From DATMNR01 sp963702765 (GTDB lineage Bacteria > Chloroflexota > Ktedonobacteria > Ktedonobacterales > Ktedonobacteraceae): a DNA stretch of 64,000 bases. Of this stretch, positions 19,931-29,180 are shown one piece after another. Both the position numbers and the translations under genes were made by a program. A model generated the notes under the pieces. That model searched no databases. It saw only the letters and a program-made list of their open reading frames with translations, and was not told the DNA's origin. The stretch is taken from positions 1-64,000 of the forward strand of contig CAVPEB010000060.1 of assembly GCA_963702765.1 (NCBI GenBank), written 5' to 3'. Position 1 is the stretch's first letter, and the number at the start of each line of letters is the position of its first letter.

Positions 19931-20370
19931 CTCCAGCATTTTCGGAGTGCAGAGGGCGAAGCCTTTTGCCGGGGTTCGGGGTGTCCCCGAAAAACCCTTT
20001 TCCTTTTTTGCAGCCAGAGGCTGCGAGTCAAATAGCAAGGAAAGAGGATAGATACTCTATCCGAAAAAAGTGTCGGGTAGAGAGGTACCGGGTGTCCCAT
20101 TCCTCTGGCTCAAACAGCGCAATTCCAAAGAGAACTGCTTAGTTACATCTGGTATTAACAGTATACAGTAGTCTACCAAATTCGCATTCTGGCACTGGAG
20201 AACACGGATATAGTAACAAGTCTGATAGGTGGCTAAAAGCAACGTGGTATATGTGATGATATCGTGATATCAAGCCGTTCAAGGGTGATAGTGTTGTGAT
20301 AAATATGCCTCACACTTATGTTAGGGATGAGCAAATCCCCAAAAAGCGCTCCTTTTACCGGAGGACAGCA
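19931..20370. other. Intergenic region with a strong hairpin
   Basis: This 440-base stretch separates the helicase gene (-) from the acyltransferase gene (+), so it should hold divergent promoters, though none stands out. TTCGGGG (19975-19981) and CCCCGAA (19985-19991) form a 7-base stem with a 3-base loop, extendable by GGG/CCC outside (19972-19974, 19995-19997) and followed by TTTT. It resembles an intrinsic terminator or a dispersed palindromic repeat. GTACCTGGTGTC (19917) and GGTACCGGGTGTC (20084) are a loose second repeat. Confidence 0.45.
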
Positions 20371-21627
20371 ATGATATCTCGTATGCAAAAAAGTGAGACG
20401 CAACATTCCGAGGTACAAACATTTAGCACTGAAGAACCAGCGAAGCATGAACGGCTCTATTACCTGGACTGGTTGCGGGTCATTGCTGTGTTTGGAGTCT
20501 TTCTCTCTCATACAGGAGACATCTTCGATACGCTCTACTGGCATACAAGACAGAATGATCAGGGTATTAGTTGGAATGGGCTGGCTACATTCGGTGCAGA
20601 ATGGGGCATGTCACTGGTCTTTTTGCTTGCAGGAGCAAGCGCGTGGTTTGCGCTTCAATCCAGATCAAGCAAACAATTCATCAATGAACGCTTCAAACGC
20701 CTGCTCATACCTTTTATCGTGGCCTTCATTGTGCTTTCTCCCTTTCAGGCATACATCATGTCGTACTTTATTGCAAGTGGTTATTCACACTATCAAGGCG
20801 ACCTCTTGCAGTTTTTCACGTACTTTTTCGAGCATATTCGTATTGGTGGCGATCTCAAATTCTTGACAATCTATGGCTATCATCTCTGGTTTCTGGCGTT
20901 TCTCTATATCATTTCTATGATGGCTCTACCGGTACTCATGTATCTAAAGCAAGCGCGTGGTTCACGCATCATTATATGGCTTGTCGCCCTTTGCAAGATT
21001 CCTGCCGGACTTTTCATTTTTGTCCCTCCAATTGCGCTTATCCGCATTCTATTGTGGGCGCCTTATCCCGGATATCAAGGTTGGGCCGATTTCTACTCCT
21101 GGTTCATTATCTTCGTGTTCGGATTCATCCTCTATGCCAACAATAACTTCCAGGCAATCATTCGAAAGCAAGGAAAGATTTTTGTAGTTGTCTCGGTTGT
21201 GTGCATTGTGTCATTGATAATTGCCAATTTTTTCGGAGGGTTGAGCACATTAGAGAATGCCGCCAACTACTCGGCGGGATATATGTTCTACCAGCTTGTG
21301 GTCAGTATAACTATGTGGTCGATGACTATTGCCGCGCTATATGTAGCAATGGTCCTCCTAAACTTTAGCAACAGGTTTCTCCAATACACTAATCAAGCTA
21401 TTTTACCGTTCTATATACTACACGAGCCAGTGATTATTATCATCGCATTTTTTGTCCTGGCATGGGATATACCTACAGGTATAAAATTTGTCTTTGTCAC
21501 CGCGACTTCTTTGCTTGTTACACTTGCTATTTATGAACTATTGATACGCAGAATCAAGCCAATTCGATGGCTATTCGGCATGAAAAATCCGCAGCCACAA
21601 CTACCAGCGCCTGTACAACACCCTTGA
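20371..21627 (+). CDS. Membrane acyltransferase family 3 (OafA-like)
   Basis: A 418-residue integral membrane protein with about ten hydrophobic segments. The opening RLYYLDWLRVIAVFGVFLSH is the hallmark of the acyltransferase_3 family, in which the early Arg and His are functionally important. Members acetylate or otherwise acylate sugars, peptidoglycan, lipids or antibiotics at the membrane; the substrate here is unknown. The start ATG 20371 follows GGAGGA at 20360-20365. The frame is open to a GTG at 20296, which would add a polar tail, but no ribosome binding site supports it. Likely monocistronic: a -10-like TATAAT for the next gene follows at 21643. Confidence 0.85.
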   Translation: MISRMQKSETQHSEVQTFSTEEPAKHERLYYLDWLRVIAVFGVFLSHTGDIFDTLYWHTRQNDQGISWNGLATFGAEWGMSLVFLLAGASAWFALQSRSSKQFINERFKRLLIPFIVAFIVLSPFQAYIMSYFIASGYSHYQGDLLQFFTYFFEHIRIGGDLKFLTIYGYHLWFLAFLYIISMMALPVLMYLKQARGSRIIIWLVALCKIPAGLFIFVPPIALIRILLWAPYPGYQGWADFYSWFIIFVFGFILYANNNFQAIIRKQGKIFVVVSVVCIVSLIIANFFGGLSTLENAANYSAGYMFYQLVVSITMWSMTIAALYVAMVLLNFSNRFLQYTNQAILPFYILHEPVIIIIAFFVLAWDIPTGIKFVFVTATSLLVTLAIYELLIRRIKPIRWLFGMKNPQPQLPAPVQHP

Positions 21628-21642
21628 GTGCAGAAAATCTGT

Positions 21643-21648
21643 TATAAT
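21643..21648 (+). promoter_or_regulatory. Putative -10 box for the membrane-protein/coaX genes
   Basis: TATAAT lies 47 bases before the ATG at 21695, between two same-strand genes. No good -35 hexamer at the normal distance. Confidence 0.35.
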
Positions 21649-21694
21649 TTGGTAAGCTGAAAATGTGCTACTGTGCAGAAACGGAGAAAGTGCC

Positions 21695-22372
21695 ATGGAA
21701 GCTACCGAAATTCTCGAAAAGGCCAGGGCTGGTGGCGAACTTCCCAAAGGCTGGATCGTCCTACCGCTATTGCGTTCTAAAGTAAGATTAGGTATTCTTG
21801 GATGGATTGCTGGCGCCATTATAGGATTTGGACTTTTCGTAGTGATGGTTCCTCTCATGATCCCTCACAATTATCTGTTCGGTTTTATACCTGCTCTTAT
21901 CTCAACCGTGATCTTAGGCATGGTGCTTTTTGTTGGCATTGGGAGTGTCTGGCAAATTATTGTTGATACACGTCGACTATTAGGGGCTGACAAACACATT
22001 ATCGTCATCACACCTGATGAATTCGTCATGCAAGATGGGGAAGATATAAGACATGTGCCGCTGATGTATATACGCAATATCACAGCGCGCGGCATAGTTC
22101 CTCCTGATCGTACCGCTCCCGATGGAGCAGTTGTCAGCAATATGCCTCATGTAGGTGAGAATCTCAGCGGCTTCCTGTTTGGACGCGGCTTCATTCCGAC
22201 CATTTCGAGATGGCGCACGCGCCGTAGAGCAAAACACACCCCTTCGATGCTCGCTTTCATAGATAGCCGTACCAATACCGAAGTGATAATCAGAGATTAC
22301 AACCTGTATGGTGATCCTACAAAAATTGCTACCCTTATGCAGGACCTTACTTCCAGCGTACAGCGAATCTAA
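21695..22372 (+). CDS. Membrane protein with two TM segments and a PH-like cytoplasmic domain, unknown function
   Basis: 225 residues. Two hydrophobic segments (about residues 27-53 and 57-85) are followed by a soluble domain beginning RRLLGADKHIIVITPDEFVMQDG and continuing with RHVPLMYIRNITARG, which has the strand pattern of bacterial PH-like domains in small membrane proteins. A basic RWRTRRRAKH stretch precedes the end. Start ATG 21695 is chosen because GGAGA precedes it; a GTG 30 bases earlier is also in frame. It is followed 20 bases later by the coaX-like gene, so the two may be cotranscribed. I do not recognise a named family. Confidence 0.7.
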   Translation: MEATEILEKARAGGELPKGWIVLPLLRSKVRLGILGWIAGAIIGFGLFVVMVPLMIPHNYLFGFIPALISTVILGMVLFVGIGSVWQIIVDTRRLLGADKHIIVITPDEFVMQDGEDIRHVPLMYIRNITARGIVPPDRTAPDGAVVSNMPHVGENLSGFLFGRGFIPTISRWRTRRRAKHTPSMLAFIDSRTNTEVIIRDYNLYGDPTKIATLMQDLTSSVQRI

Positions 22373-22392
22373 ACATATAAAGGTGGGAGTTT

Positions 22393-23175
22393 ATGCTTCT
22401 TGCTATCGATATAAGTAATACCAACATCAAATTCGGCGTGTATAATAGCGAAACCATGAGCCACAACTGGGTCGTCTCGACAGCTCGCCAGCGTACAGCA
22501 GACGAGTATGCCATGGTTCTGCATGACCTGTTTCGCTACACAGGCCATCAATTCGCGGATATCGATGATATCATTCTATCGAGTGTCGTTCCACCACTCA
22601 CACCAGTCTTCCAGGAGCTGGCACAACGCTACTGCGACAAAGAAGCCATTGTACTGGGTTATTCAATGGATCTGGGGCTACAGTTGCTGGTTGATAATCC
22701 CTGGGAGATTGGTACCGACCGCATCGCCTCGGCGCTGGCAGCATTCCATTTCTACGGTGGACCGGCTATCATCATCGCTTTCAGTACCGCAACTACTTTC
22801 GATGTTATTTCCTCGGAAGGAGATTTTCTAGGCGGAGCAATCTCGCCCGGTCTCGTGATCTCCTCAGAAGCCCTGAGCAGCGCCGCTTCACGCCTTTACC
22901 GTGTAGATTTAACGCCTCCTAACCATGCTCTTGGCAAAAACACGATTGAAAATATGCAATCAGGCATCATTTTCGGTCATGTCGGTCTGGTGCAGGGTCT
23001 CCTAGAGCGACTGCGCAAAGAGATTCCCGGAACAAACGAGCATACTGAGGTCAAGATTATCGCCCACGGCGGTCTGGCTTCATTGATGGCTCCAATCATA
23101 CCCGAGATCCAGCACGTCAACCAGTATTTACCATTAGAAGGCCTGAGGATAGCATATACCCACCTGCGTGGATAG
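22393..23175 (+). CDS. coaX: Type III pantothenate kinase (CoaX family), with altered active-site motifs
   Basis: Would phosphorylate pantothenate, the first step of coenzyme A synthesis. The 260-residue length and order of motifs fit CoaX: Asp6 in AIDISNTN, the GTDR motif with the catalytic Asp109, and STATTFDVIS followed by GGAISPG. Two motifs deviate. The usual DIGNTN is DISNTN, and the usual D-F/Y-GTATT is AFSTATT, so the third conserved aspartate is Ala129 and both phosphate-loop glycines are Ser. The changes are single-base substitutions in an otherwise intact gene. It could be a low-activity or non-catalytic CoaX-like protein; another pantothenate kinase may exist elsewhere. RBS AGGTGGGAG precedes the ATG. 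Confidence 0.85.
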   Translation: MLLAIDISNTNIKFGVYNSETMSHNWVVSTARQRTADEYAMVLHDLFRYTGHQFADIDDIILSSVVPPLTPVFQELAQRYCDKEAIVLGYSMDLGLQLLVDNPWEIGTDRIASALAAFHFYGGPAIIIAFSTATTFDVISSEGDFLGGAISPGLVISSEALSSAASRLYRVDLTPPNHALGKNTIENMQSGIIFGHVGLVQGLLERLRKEIPGTNEHTEVKIIAHGGLASLMAPIIPEIQHVNQYLPLEGLRIAYTHLRG

Positions 23176-23228
23176 CAAAACCACTTATCACCTTTTCTTT
23201 TCTTTTCATTTAAAGGGAGATCTTTATT

Positions 23229-23843
23229 TTGCGATTATTGTTAATACGTCACGGGTCAACGCTCGACAACGAGCAGCAACGCTATTCGGGGCAGGCCGAT
23301 GTGCCGCTTAGCCCACTTGGGGAGAGTCAGGTCGGGCTGCTAAGCAAGCAACTTGCGCATGAACCAATCGATAGTATCGTCACCTCTGACCTGCAGCGTG
23401 CGCGCACAACTGGCGCTGCCATTGCGCATTACCATCAGGCAGTGGTGTATAAAGATCCAGCCATCCGCGAAATTTCTCTGGGAGTATGGGAAGGGCTCAC
23501 ATTTGCCGAGTTACGTGAGCGTGATCCCGAAGCGTACTATGGATGGCAAAACAACCCTCTCAGCGTCAGGCCGCCAAGTGGAGAAACGATTATACAAGTG
23601 CGCGATAGAGTCGTGCGCGCTTTGGAGTTCTGGTACTCACATTACGTGGAAGATACAGTTGTCTGGGCCACTCACGGAGGCGTTATCCGCGTGTTACTCT
23701 GTCATCTGCTAAACAAAGATCTTAATTCATGGGGACAATTCAAGCGCGAGAACGCTTCTATCACCGAAGTCAGGCTGCGTCAGGACGCTGGAGGTTCGAT
23801 AGACCTGATTGAGGATCCTCGCACAATACCACTCAACATGTGA
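23229..23843 (+). CDS. Histidine phosphatase family protein (phosphoglycerate mutase-like)
   Basis: 204 residues with the catalytic signature LIRHGST at the N-terminus, a second-half acidic residue in EISLGVWEGLTFAEL and the second histidine in WATHGGVIRVLL, so all key residues of the branch 1 family are present. The WEG-type motif is common to alpha-ribazole phosphatases (CobC) and broad-specificity phosphatases; no cobalamin gene is nearby, so I leave the substrate open. The start is a TTG at 23229, supported by GGGAGA about 8 bases upstream and by alignment of the RHG motif. The 3' end overlaps the convergent MTH938-like gene by 11 bases. Confidence 0.88.
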   Translation: MRLLLIRHGSTLDNEQQRYSGQADVPLSPLGESQVGLLSKQLAHEPIDSIVTSDLQRARTTGAAIAHYHQAVVYKDPAIREISLGVWEGLTFAELRERDPEAYYGWQNNPLSVRPPSGETIIQVRDRVVRALEFWYSHYVEDTVVWATHGGVIRVLLCHLLNKDLNSWGQFKRENASITEVRLRQDAGGSIDLIEDPRTIPLNM

Positions 23844-24195
23844 CGTGAAACAAACCGATCACATCTCCCTCGGCTTTGTTCCAGGTTCCGATTGCTCTGG
23901 GCGTAGGTGATAGATCAACCTGGCAATGCTTGCGCTCGAAGTAGTCTGCCGCCTCGTTCGACAACTCGACATTGCCATCCTGCCCTGAACCAATGATGAG
24001 CCGTTTCGTACCTTTCTCGTAGACGAACTTTGCTTCATCCAGCGAAATTACATGTGACGTGCCATAGATGACTTTAGACAGTTTTTTCTTGCGTTTTTCT
24101 ATCTCGCCATTCAGATGGATAAGCACATCATGCTCAAATGTTTTCCCCTCGATAGTGATGGAGCCAAATGTTGTTGCGTCAATCTTAGGTCTCAT
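23833..24195 (-). CDS. MTH938/NDUFAF3-like domain protein
   Basis: 120 residues, a single compact MTH938-like (DUF498) domain: FGSITIEGKTFEHDVLI, KRKKKLSKVIYGTSHVISLDEA, LIIGSGQDGNVELSNEA and a closing AIGTWNKAEGDVIGLFHVTC are the family landmarks. The human relative NDUFAF3 helps assemble complex I, but the role of bacterial single-domain proteins is unknown. The ATG lies at 24195 on the minus strand. Convergent and slightly overlapping with the phosphatase gene. Confidence 0.85.
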   Translation of the reverse strand: MRPKIDATTFGSITIEGKTFEHDVLIHLNGEIEKRKKKLSKVIYGTSHVISLDEAKFVYEKGTKRLIIGSGQDGNVELSNEAADYFERKHCQVDLSPTPRAIGTWNKAEGDVIGLFHVTC

Positions 24196-24391
24196 CGCAT
24201 TGCTCCCTGATTATCACTGAAGCTATCATTCTGTTGCAAGCACAAGTTCATTATACCTTCATCAAAGGGATCTTCGGAGAACTTGAACACTCAACATTAT
24301 TGCCCAGCCCGAAGGGACTTCTTCTGGAGTTCCTTTCCATCAAAGCTGTCATAGTCATACAGGTTGTTCAAGCCATTCTCGTACGATATGT

Positions 24392-25515
24392 TTAACAATA
24401 TGGCCCCAGGCCAGCACCACGTGCTCGAATTGGCCATACATCTGTGACAACATCGTGTTCAACGACATAGTAAACATCATGCAAATTAACAGTAGTCGGG
24501 CCATAGCCAGAGACAACCTCTAAGCGATTACCCACCTTGACTGGTGACCCTGATTCCACATCTACAAGCAGGTGCTCCTCGGCAATACCGGCAGTAGTGG
24601 CAGGAACGTCTTTCAGGCGCGGCAATCCGAGTTCGCTACCAATGGCCTTTCTTCCTGAATCCAGGACTACCCTGTTCCCCTGGCGGCTAATCACTGTCCC
24701 CAGAACAGTCAGAGCAACCGGAAAACCTGGCACAAGCTGTGCGTGGAAGGCATCCATCACTACATATGATCCGGCTTGCAGTTCGGTCAGGCGCGGCTGT
24801 GCTCCGGTGATGTTATATGTACCCGTACCGCCTCCGGAAATGATATTTGATGGGAAACCTGCCTGGGCGAGGAAATCGACGGTCTCGATCAATTTATCCA
24901 TGCGGCATGCGCTTTGATTACACGCAGATCGGCATCCGGTTCCAACATGCAATGGCCTTCGTATCCCATCATGCCTTCGAAACGCAACCCTTGTAGATTG
25001 CTCATGTGTTGCGCAAGGCGAAGCGCTTGTTCCTTCGTGCGTACTCCACAGCGTTCCATACCAACATCGAGATCGATGAGCGTCCAAAGTGTGCTGCCTG
25101 CTTTGAGAGCCGCCGAGGAAAGGTCTTCGGCATTCTGCGCGTCGTCGACAGCAACGATGATGTGAGCTTCTCGCGCAAGCTCCGCCAGTGCTCTGATCTT
25201 TTCTTCGTCTACTATTTGATTGGCTACCAGTATATCATCAATCCCTCCATGTACCATGACGACAGCTTCCCATACTGTTGCTGTTGTCAGGCCTACTGAT
25301 TCACCTGCTTCCATCTGCATTCGTCCCAGTTCTGGACTTTTGTGAACTTTTATGTGAGGGCGCAGTTTCGCTGGAACATCTCGCATGTAGGCAGCCATAT
25401 TGGCAATGTTCTCTTTGGCGATATCCAGGTCTAGTATAAGCGCGGGAGTGACCAGGTCGTGTCGTGGTCGCCCAATATACGATGTATAATCTCCAGGGTT
25501 CATGTGTTGGTTCAA
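24392..25515 (-). pseudogene. PLP-dependent D-threonine aldolase/DSD1-like enzyme, one frameshift
   Basis: The N-terminal part (25515-24889) is an alanine-racemase-type TIM barrel with RPHIKVHKSPE, in which Lys59 should bind PLP. The C-terminal part (about 24900-24392, another frame) starts KLIETVDFLAQAGFPSNIISGG and ends in the beta domain. The break is GCCGCATGGATAAATTG near 24900, where one missing base turns AAMDKLIE into AAWIN-stop. Family members cleave D-threonine-type amino acids or dehydrate D-serine and use a metal held by a His-X-Cys/Asp near the C-terminus. Here the matching text is GYGPTTVNLHD, which seems to lack those ligands. TTG 25515 is the likely start (AGGAGGT upstream). 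Last gene of the minus-strand catabolic cluster. Confidence 0.75.
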
Positions 25516-25570
25516 ATTTTACCTCCTGCTGCTCTCCTTGATATCTCTTTGTTGAACTACGAAGATACCC

Positions 25571-26479
25571 TTAACCGCCAACAACCTGCGGCTCGACAAC
25601 GCTACCTCGAATTGTGTTGTACAGTTCGAACGCTTCCCCAGGTTTCATGCCTTCATGCACGATTTTGCCGACTGCCTTGATCATTCCCTCTGGACAGTCG
25701 CTCTGGAAGATATTCCTCCCCATATCTACCCCTGCTGCACCCTCTTGAATGGCACGATATGCCATCGTTAAAGCATCCAGTTCGGGTAATTTCTTCCCAC
25801 CTGCCATGACGATTGGAACAGGACAGGATGAAGTGACGGTTTCAAACCCCTCGGTTACGTAGTAGGTCTTTACAAAATGCGCGCCTAGCTCAGCGCAGAT
25901 GCGACAAGCCATGCGCAGGTAGCGGGCATCGCGTGTCATCTCTTTACCAACAGCGGTAACTCCCATGACTGGTATGCCATAGCGCAAACCCATATCCACC
26001 AGGCGTGTCATATTATGCACAGTCTGCGTTTCGAACTCGCCACCGATGAAGACCTGCACTGCCAGCGCGGAGACGTTCAAGCGTATGGCATCATCAATAT
26101 CGATTGCAATCTGTTCATTCGATAGTTCTTTCAATATGCTTGGCCCGCCACTGGCACGCATCACAACAGGTGTATTGGTCGCTGGAGGAACAATCGAGCG
26201 CAGGATTCCGCGCGTGCACATCAAGGCATCAGCATCGGGTACAAGTGGGAGAATATTCAAATCTACACGCTCAAGTCCGGTGGTCGATCCTTGAAAGTAG
26301 CCATGGTCGATAGCCAGCATCACTGTGTGTCCGCTCGAAGGACGAAAAACACGCGACAGGCGGTTTTGCATACCCCAATCCAGGGCTCCAGAACCTTTAA
26401 GATGGAAATTACCTGTTGCTCGTTGGGGAATATCCGTATAAAAGTTCTTAGCTTCGCTGGTTAAATCAGCTTCCGGCAT
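25571..26479 (-). CDS. lsrF: LsrF-like 3-hydroxy-5-phosphonooxypentane-2,4-dione thiolase / class I aldolase
   Basis: 302 residues, closely similar along its length to LsrF, which transfers an acetyl group from the phosphorylated AI-2 breakdown product to CoA, giving DHAP. Landmarks: DWGMQNRLSRVFRPSSGHTV, MLAIDHGYFQGSTTGLERVD, MCTRGILRSIVPPATN, and the Schiff-base lysine Lys204 in HFVKTYYVTEGFE (Lys203 in the E. coli enzyme). AAGGAG precedes the ATG. The gene lies 74 bases after the LsrK-type kinase gene, an association also seen in AI-2 operons. Because the ABC importer and LsrG are missing and sugar-lactone enzymes are nearby, the true substrate may be another phosphorylated diketone. Confidence 0.85.
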   Translation of the reverse strand: MPEADLTSEAKNFYTDIPQRATGNFHLKGSGALDWGMQNRLSRVFRPSSGHTVMLAIDHGYFQGSTTGLERVDLNILPLVPDADALMCTRGILRSIVPPATNTPVVMRASGGPSILKELSNEQIAIDIDDAIRLNVSALAVQVFIGGEFETQTVHNMTRLVDMGLRYGIPVMGVTAVGKEMTRDARYLRMACRICAELGAHFVKTYYVTEGFETVTSSCPVPIVMAGGKKLPELDALTMAYRAIQEGAAGVDMGRNIFQSDCPEGMIKAVGKIVHEGMKPGEAFELYNTIRGSVVEPQVVGG

Positions 26480-26553
26480 GAATCATCTCCTTTCGTTCGA
26501 TACATCGAACAAGTTGGTTGTTATCTCGGCCTGTGCAAATCGCATGCCTATAG

Positions 26554-28116
26554 TTACGTCCCGGCGGCTCGCCAGAGGGGATTGACAAGGCCTTCCTCTA
26601 CCATTGCCAGGGAACGCTCATACACACGCGACCATTGCTGGTAGAGTTCCTGATATTTCTGATGAGTTGTGTAATCTGGTTCATAGGTTTTCTCAAAACT
26701 GACGATATTCTGTGCAACACTTTGCACATCCTGATAAAGACCTGCGCCTGATCCTGCGTAGAGCGCCGCGCCGAGTGAGGTGGATTCCTTGACAACAGGC
26801 ACCTTGACTCGACAGTTGAGTACATCGGCCAGAATCTGCGGCCAGAGCGTTCCCTTGGAAGCGCCACTGGTAAAGACGATCTCGTCAAACGTGCTTCCCA
26901 GGAGCAATTCGAGGATCTTCATGTGGCCATAAGAGACGTATGCAGCACTCTCCTCGATGGCACGAATGCACTCTTTCTTTCCCGATATGGCCGGGTTAGA
27001 AACATCGAATTGCATGAACCCTGGTGCTGCATGGATCCAACGTTTTGCATTCATGAAATTGGAGAAGATACCCATGACTCCATTGGATCCAGGAGGCGCT
27101 TGCAGTGCAGCTTGCTCCATCAAGGTGTAAGGGTCTTGATGCAGCCTTTCGGCTTGCTCCAACTCTAACTGGCAGAAGGCATCCCTAAACCAGCGCATGA
27201 TAAGGCCGCAATAAAAACCAATTCCCTCCAGCATCCACTGTCCTGGCAGTGAATGGCAAAGCGTTCTAAGGCGACTCTCCGGGTCGATGAGTGGTCTGTC
27301 CACTCCAACTGTATGTTGCCAGAAAGTTCCTCCTACCACTGTAAACTGGCCTGGTTTTATCAGACCAATTCCTACCAGACTTAATTGCGTATCTGCACCA
27401 CCCACTACCACTGGCGTGCCTTCCTTCAGACTTGTTTCGATTGCTGCCTGCCTGTGGACCCGGCCCAGTAGAGTGCCAAATTCATGCACCGGGGGCAATA
27501 CACTCGAACTCAGCCCGCACATCCTCACAATCTCGTCAGACCAGGTGCGCTGTGAGAGATCAAACATTCCAGAACTGGAACCAGCCGAAGGATCGGTAAC
27601 ATATTCCCCGCACAGTTTAAATAATATCCAATCGCTTAGCATGGTTAAATGTGCTACTCCCTCGAAGATCTTCGGCTCATGCTTCTGTAACCAGAGCAAG
27701 CGTGGAGGGGAAGTGATTGCTACCCAGTCGCCGCCTGTGAAGTAAATCTTCTCGGCCAGGTGCTGATCAACCAGTTCAGCCGCTTCTTCGGATGCTCGCA
27801 AATCAACATTCGGGCAGGCCCATATTTCCTGTCCATTTTTATCGTAGAGTACAATCCCCTCACGCATGCTGGTACTACTTAGACCCAAAATCGAATCTGG
27901 TGTCACGCCCGGAGTAGCCAGTACCTGCCGAATGCAGGCACAGATGTGTTCCCAATTGACGCGTGTTTCAAACACTTGTGAGCCCGGGTATGCTGGCTCG
28001 GGGAAATGTGACCACTCGCGCTGAGCCATGGCTACTTGATGTCCGGCCAAGTCGAACAGTACGGCACGGCAACTCCCTGTACCAGCATCTATAGCTAATA
28101 AATAGTGATTACTCAT
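26554..28116 (-). CDS. lsrK: LsrK-like autoinducer-2 kinase / FGGY carbohydrate kinase
   Basis: 520 residues, FGGY fold. The start AIDAGTGSCRAVLFDL is the first phosphate motif; SMREGIVLYDKNGQEIWACPNVD, MLSDWILFKLCGEYVTDPS and VVGGTFWQHTV match LsrK of enteric bacteria better than glycerol or xylulose kinases, and GFYCGLIMRWFRDAFC is nearly as in LsrK. LsrK phosphorylates AI-2 (DPD) after import. Here the gene overlaps no neighbour but begins 2 bases after the dehydrogenase stop, so it is surely in the operon. Substrate could differ from AI-2 given the context. Cytosolic. Confidence 0.85.
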   Translation of the reverse strand: MSNHYLLAIDAGTGSCRAVLFDLAGHQVAMAQREWSHFPEPAYPGSQVFETRVNWEHICACIRQVLATPGVTPDSILGLSSTSMREGIVLYDKNGQEIWACPNVDLRASEEAAELVDQHLAEKIYFTGGDWVAITSPPRLLWLQKHEPKIFEGVAHLTMLSDWILFKLCGEYVTDPSAGSSSGMFDLSQRTWSDEIVRMCGLSSSVLPPVHEFGTLLGRVHRQAAIETSLKEGTPVVVGGADTQLSLVGIGLIKPGQFTVVGGTFWQHTVGVDRPLIDPESRLRTLCHSLPGQWMLEGIGFYCGLIMRWFRDAFCQLELEQAERLHQDPYTLMEQAALQAPPGSNGVMGIFSNFMNAKRWIHAAPGFMQFDVSNPAISGKKECIRAIEESAAYVSYGHMKILELLLGSTFDEIVFTSGASKGTLWPQILADVLNCRVKVPVVKESTSLGAALYAGSGAGLYQDVQSVAQNIVSFEKTYEPDYTTHQKYQELYQQWSRVYERSLAMVEEGLVNPLWRAAGT

Positions 28117-28118
28117 TT

Positions 28119-29165
28119 CTAACTCCCGCTTATGCCTCGATTCACAACGTGCTGCATTGGCTGGCCTGCAAGATAATGGTCAATCTGGCTGGCGAGTATT
28201 TGAACTCCGCGCAAAGCGGCTTCATGTGTAGCGCCACCAATGTGTGGTGTGACTATCACGTTTGGCAGCGACACCAGGGGACCTGGCATGCCTTCAGAAT
28301 GTGGCCTGAGCATATCCAAAGCGGCGCCAGCCAAGTGCTGCGAGACTATTGCGTCATAAAGCGCTTGCTCGTTCATGAGGGTTTCCCGCGCGGTATTGAT
28401 GAAATATGCTCCCCGTTTCATAGCATTGAACTTCTTCTCATCGAAAAAGTTCATAGTCTCAGAAGTTACCCGGGCATGGAGAGAAACAAAATCAGAGGAT
28501 ACTAATAGCTCCGCTAGATCTGTCATCCTGATTCCCAGGCCTTCCACTGTTTCAGGCGCTATATACGGATCATATACCAGGATCGACATGCCAAACGCCT
28601 GCGCCCTCCTGGCAACCCGCGCTCCAACATTGCCAAATCCCACCAGACCTAAAATATGGCCGCCAAGTTCATGCCCAAAGAATTGCGCGCCCTCAAAAGT
28701 CAAATCACCTACACGTCCCCCGTTCTCCACATAAGCTATACTGCTCTTTAGACCCCGGGCTAGCATGACCATAAAAGCCAGCGTGAGATCCGCTACTGCC
28801 TCTGCATTGCGTGCCGGAGCAGTTATCACTGTAATACCCCGTTCAGTCGCCGCGGCCACATCAATATTAACAGGACCTCCTCTGGCTACACCTACTACTT
28901 TCAAGTTGGGTGAAGAATCCAGCACAGCATCGGTTATCGGAGCACCATGCACAAGTAGGATCTCCTCATCGTCAAGAGCCTTGGCTATCTGCTGTGGATT
29001 CCCAGCATACTCGATAATTGTGCGTTCGGATTGAGTTGTAGGATCAAAAGGCGCTTCCATATCAAGCGAGATATACCGTATCTTGTGCTCAGACGCGAAT
29101 CTCGCCAGGCCCAGCTCGAACAGGTGTATTGGAACGAATGAGTCGCCTACTGCCAGGATTTTCAA
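28119..29165 (-). CDS. D-isomer-specific 2-hydroxyacid dehydrogenase
   Basis: 348 residues. An NAD-binding Rossmann core has GLVGFGNVGARVARRAQAFG; the catalytic Arg is in INTARETL, and the His in TPHIGGAT. The usual Glu region reads LAGAALDMLRPHSEG. This is the phosphoglycerate dehydrogenase / glycerate dehydrogenase family, oxidising or reducing 2-hydroxyacids. Position between the lactonase-like gene (15-base gap) and the kinase gene (2-base gap) suggests that it acts on a sugar-acid intermediate. An ACT domain is absent, so serine biosynthesis is unlikely. Confidence 0.82.
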   Translation of the reverse strand: MKILAVGDSFVPIHLFELGLARFASEHKIRYISLDMEAPFDPTTQSERTIIEYAGNPQQIAKALDDEEILLVHGAPITDAVLDSSPNLKVVGVARGGPVNIDVAAATERGITVITAPARNAEAVADLTLAFMVMLARGLKSSIAYVENGGRVGDLTFEGAQFFGHELGGHILGLVGFGNVGARVARRAQAFGMSILVYDPYIAPETVEGLGIRMTDLAELLVSSDFVSLHARVTSETMNFFDEKKFNAMKRGAYFINTARETLMNEQALYDAIVSQHLAGAALDMLRPHSEGMPGPLVSLPNVIVTPHIGGATHEAALRGVQILASQIDHYLAGQPMQHVVNRGISGS

Positions 29166-29180
29166 AGTGTCTGTTTCCTC

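Noticed and set aside
25571..28116. A complete AI-2 (lsr) operon
   Set aside because: Only kinase, thiolase and regulator types are present. The ABC importer, binding protein and LsrG are missing, so an AI-2 uptake system is not supported.
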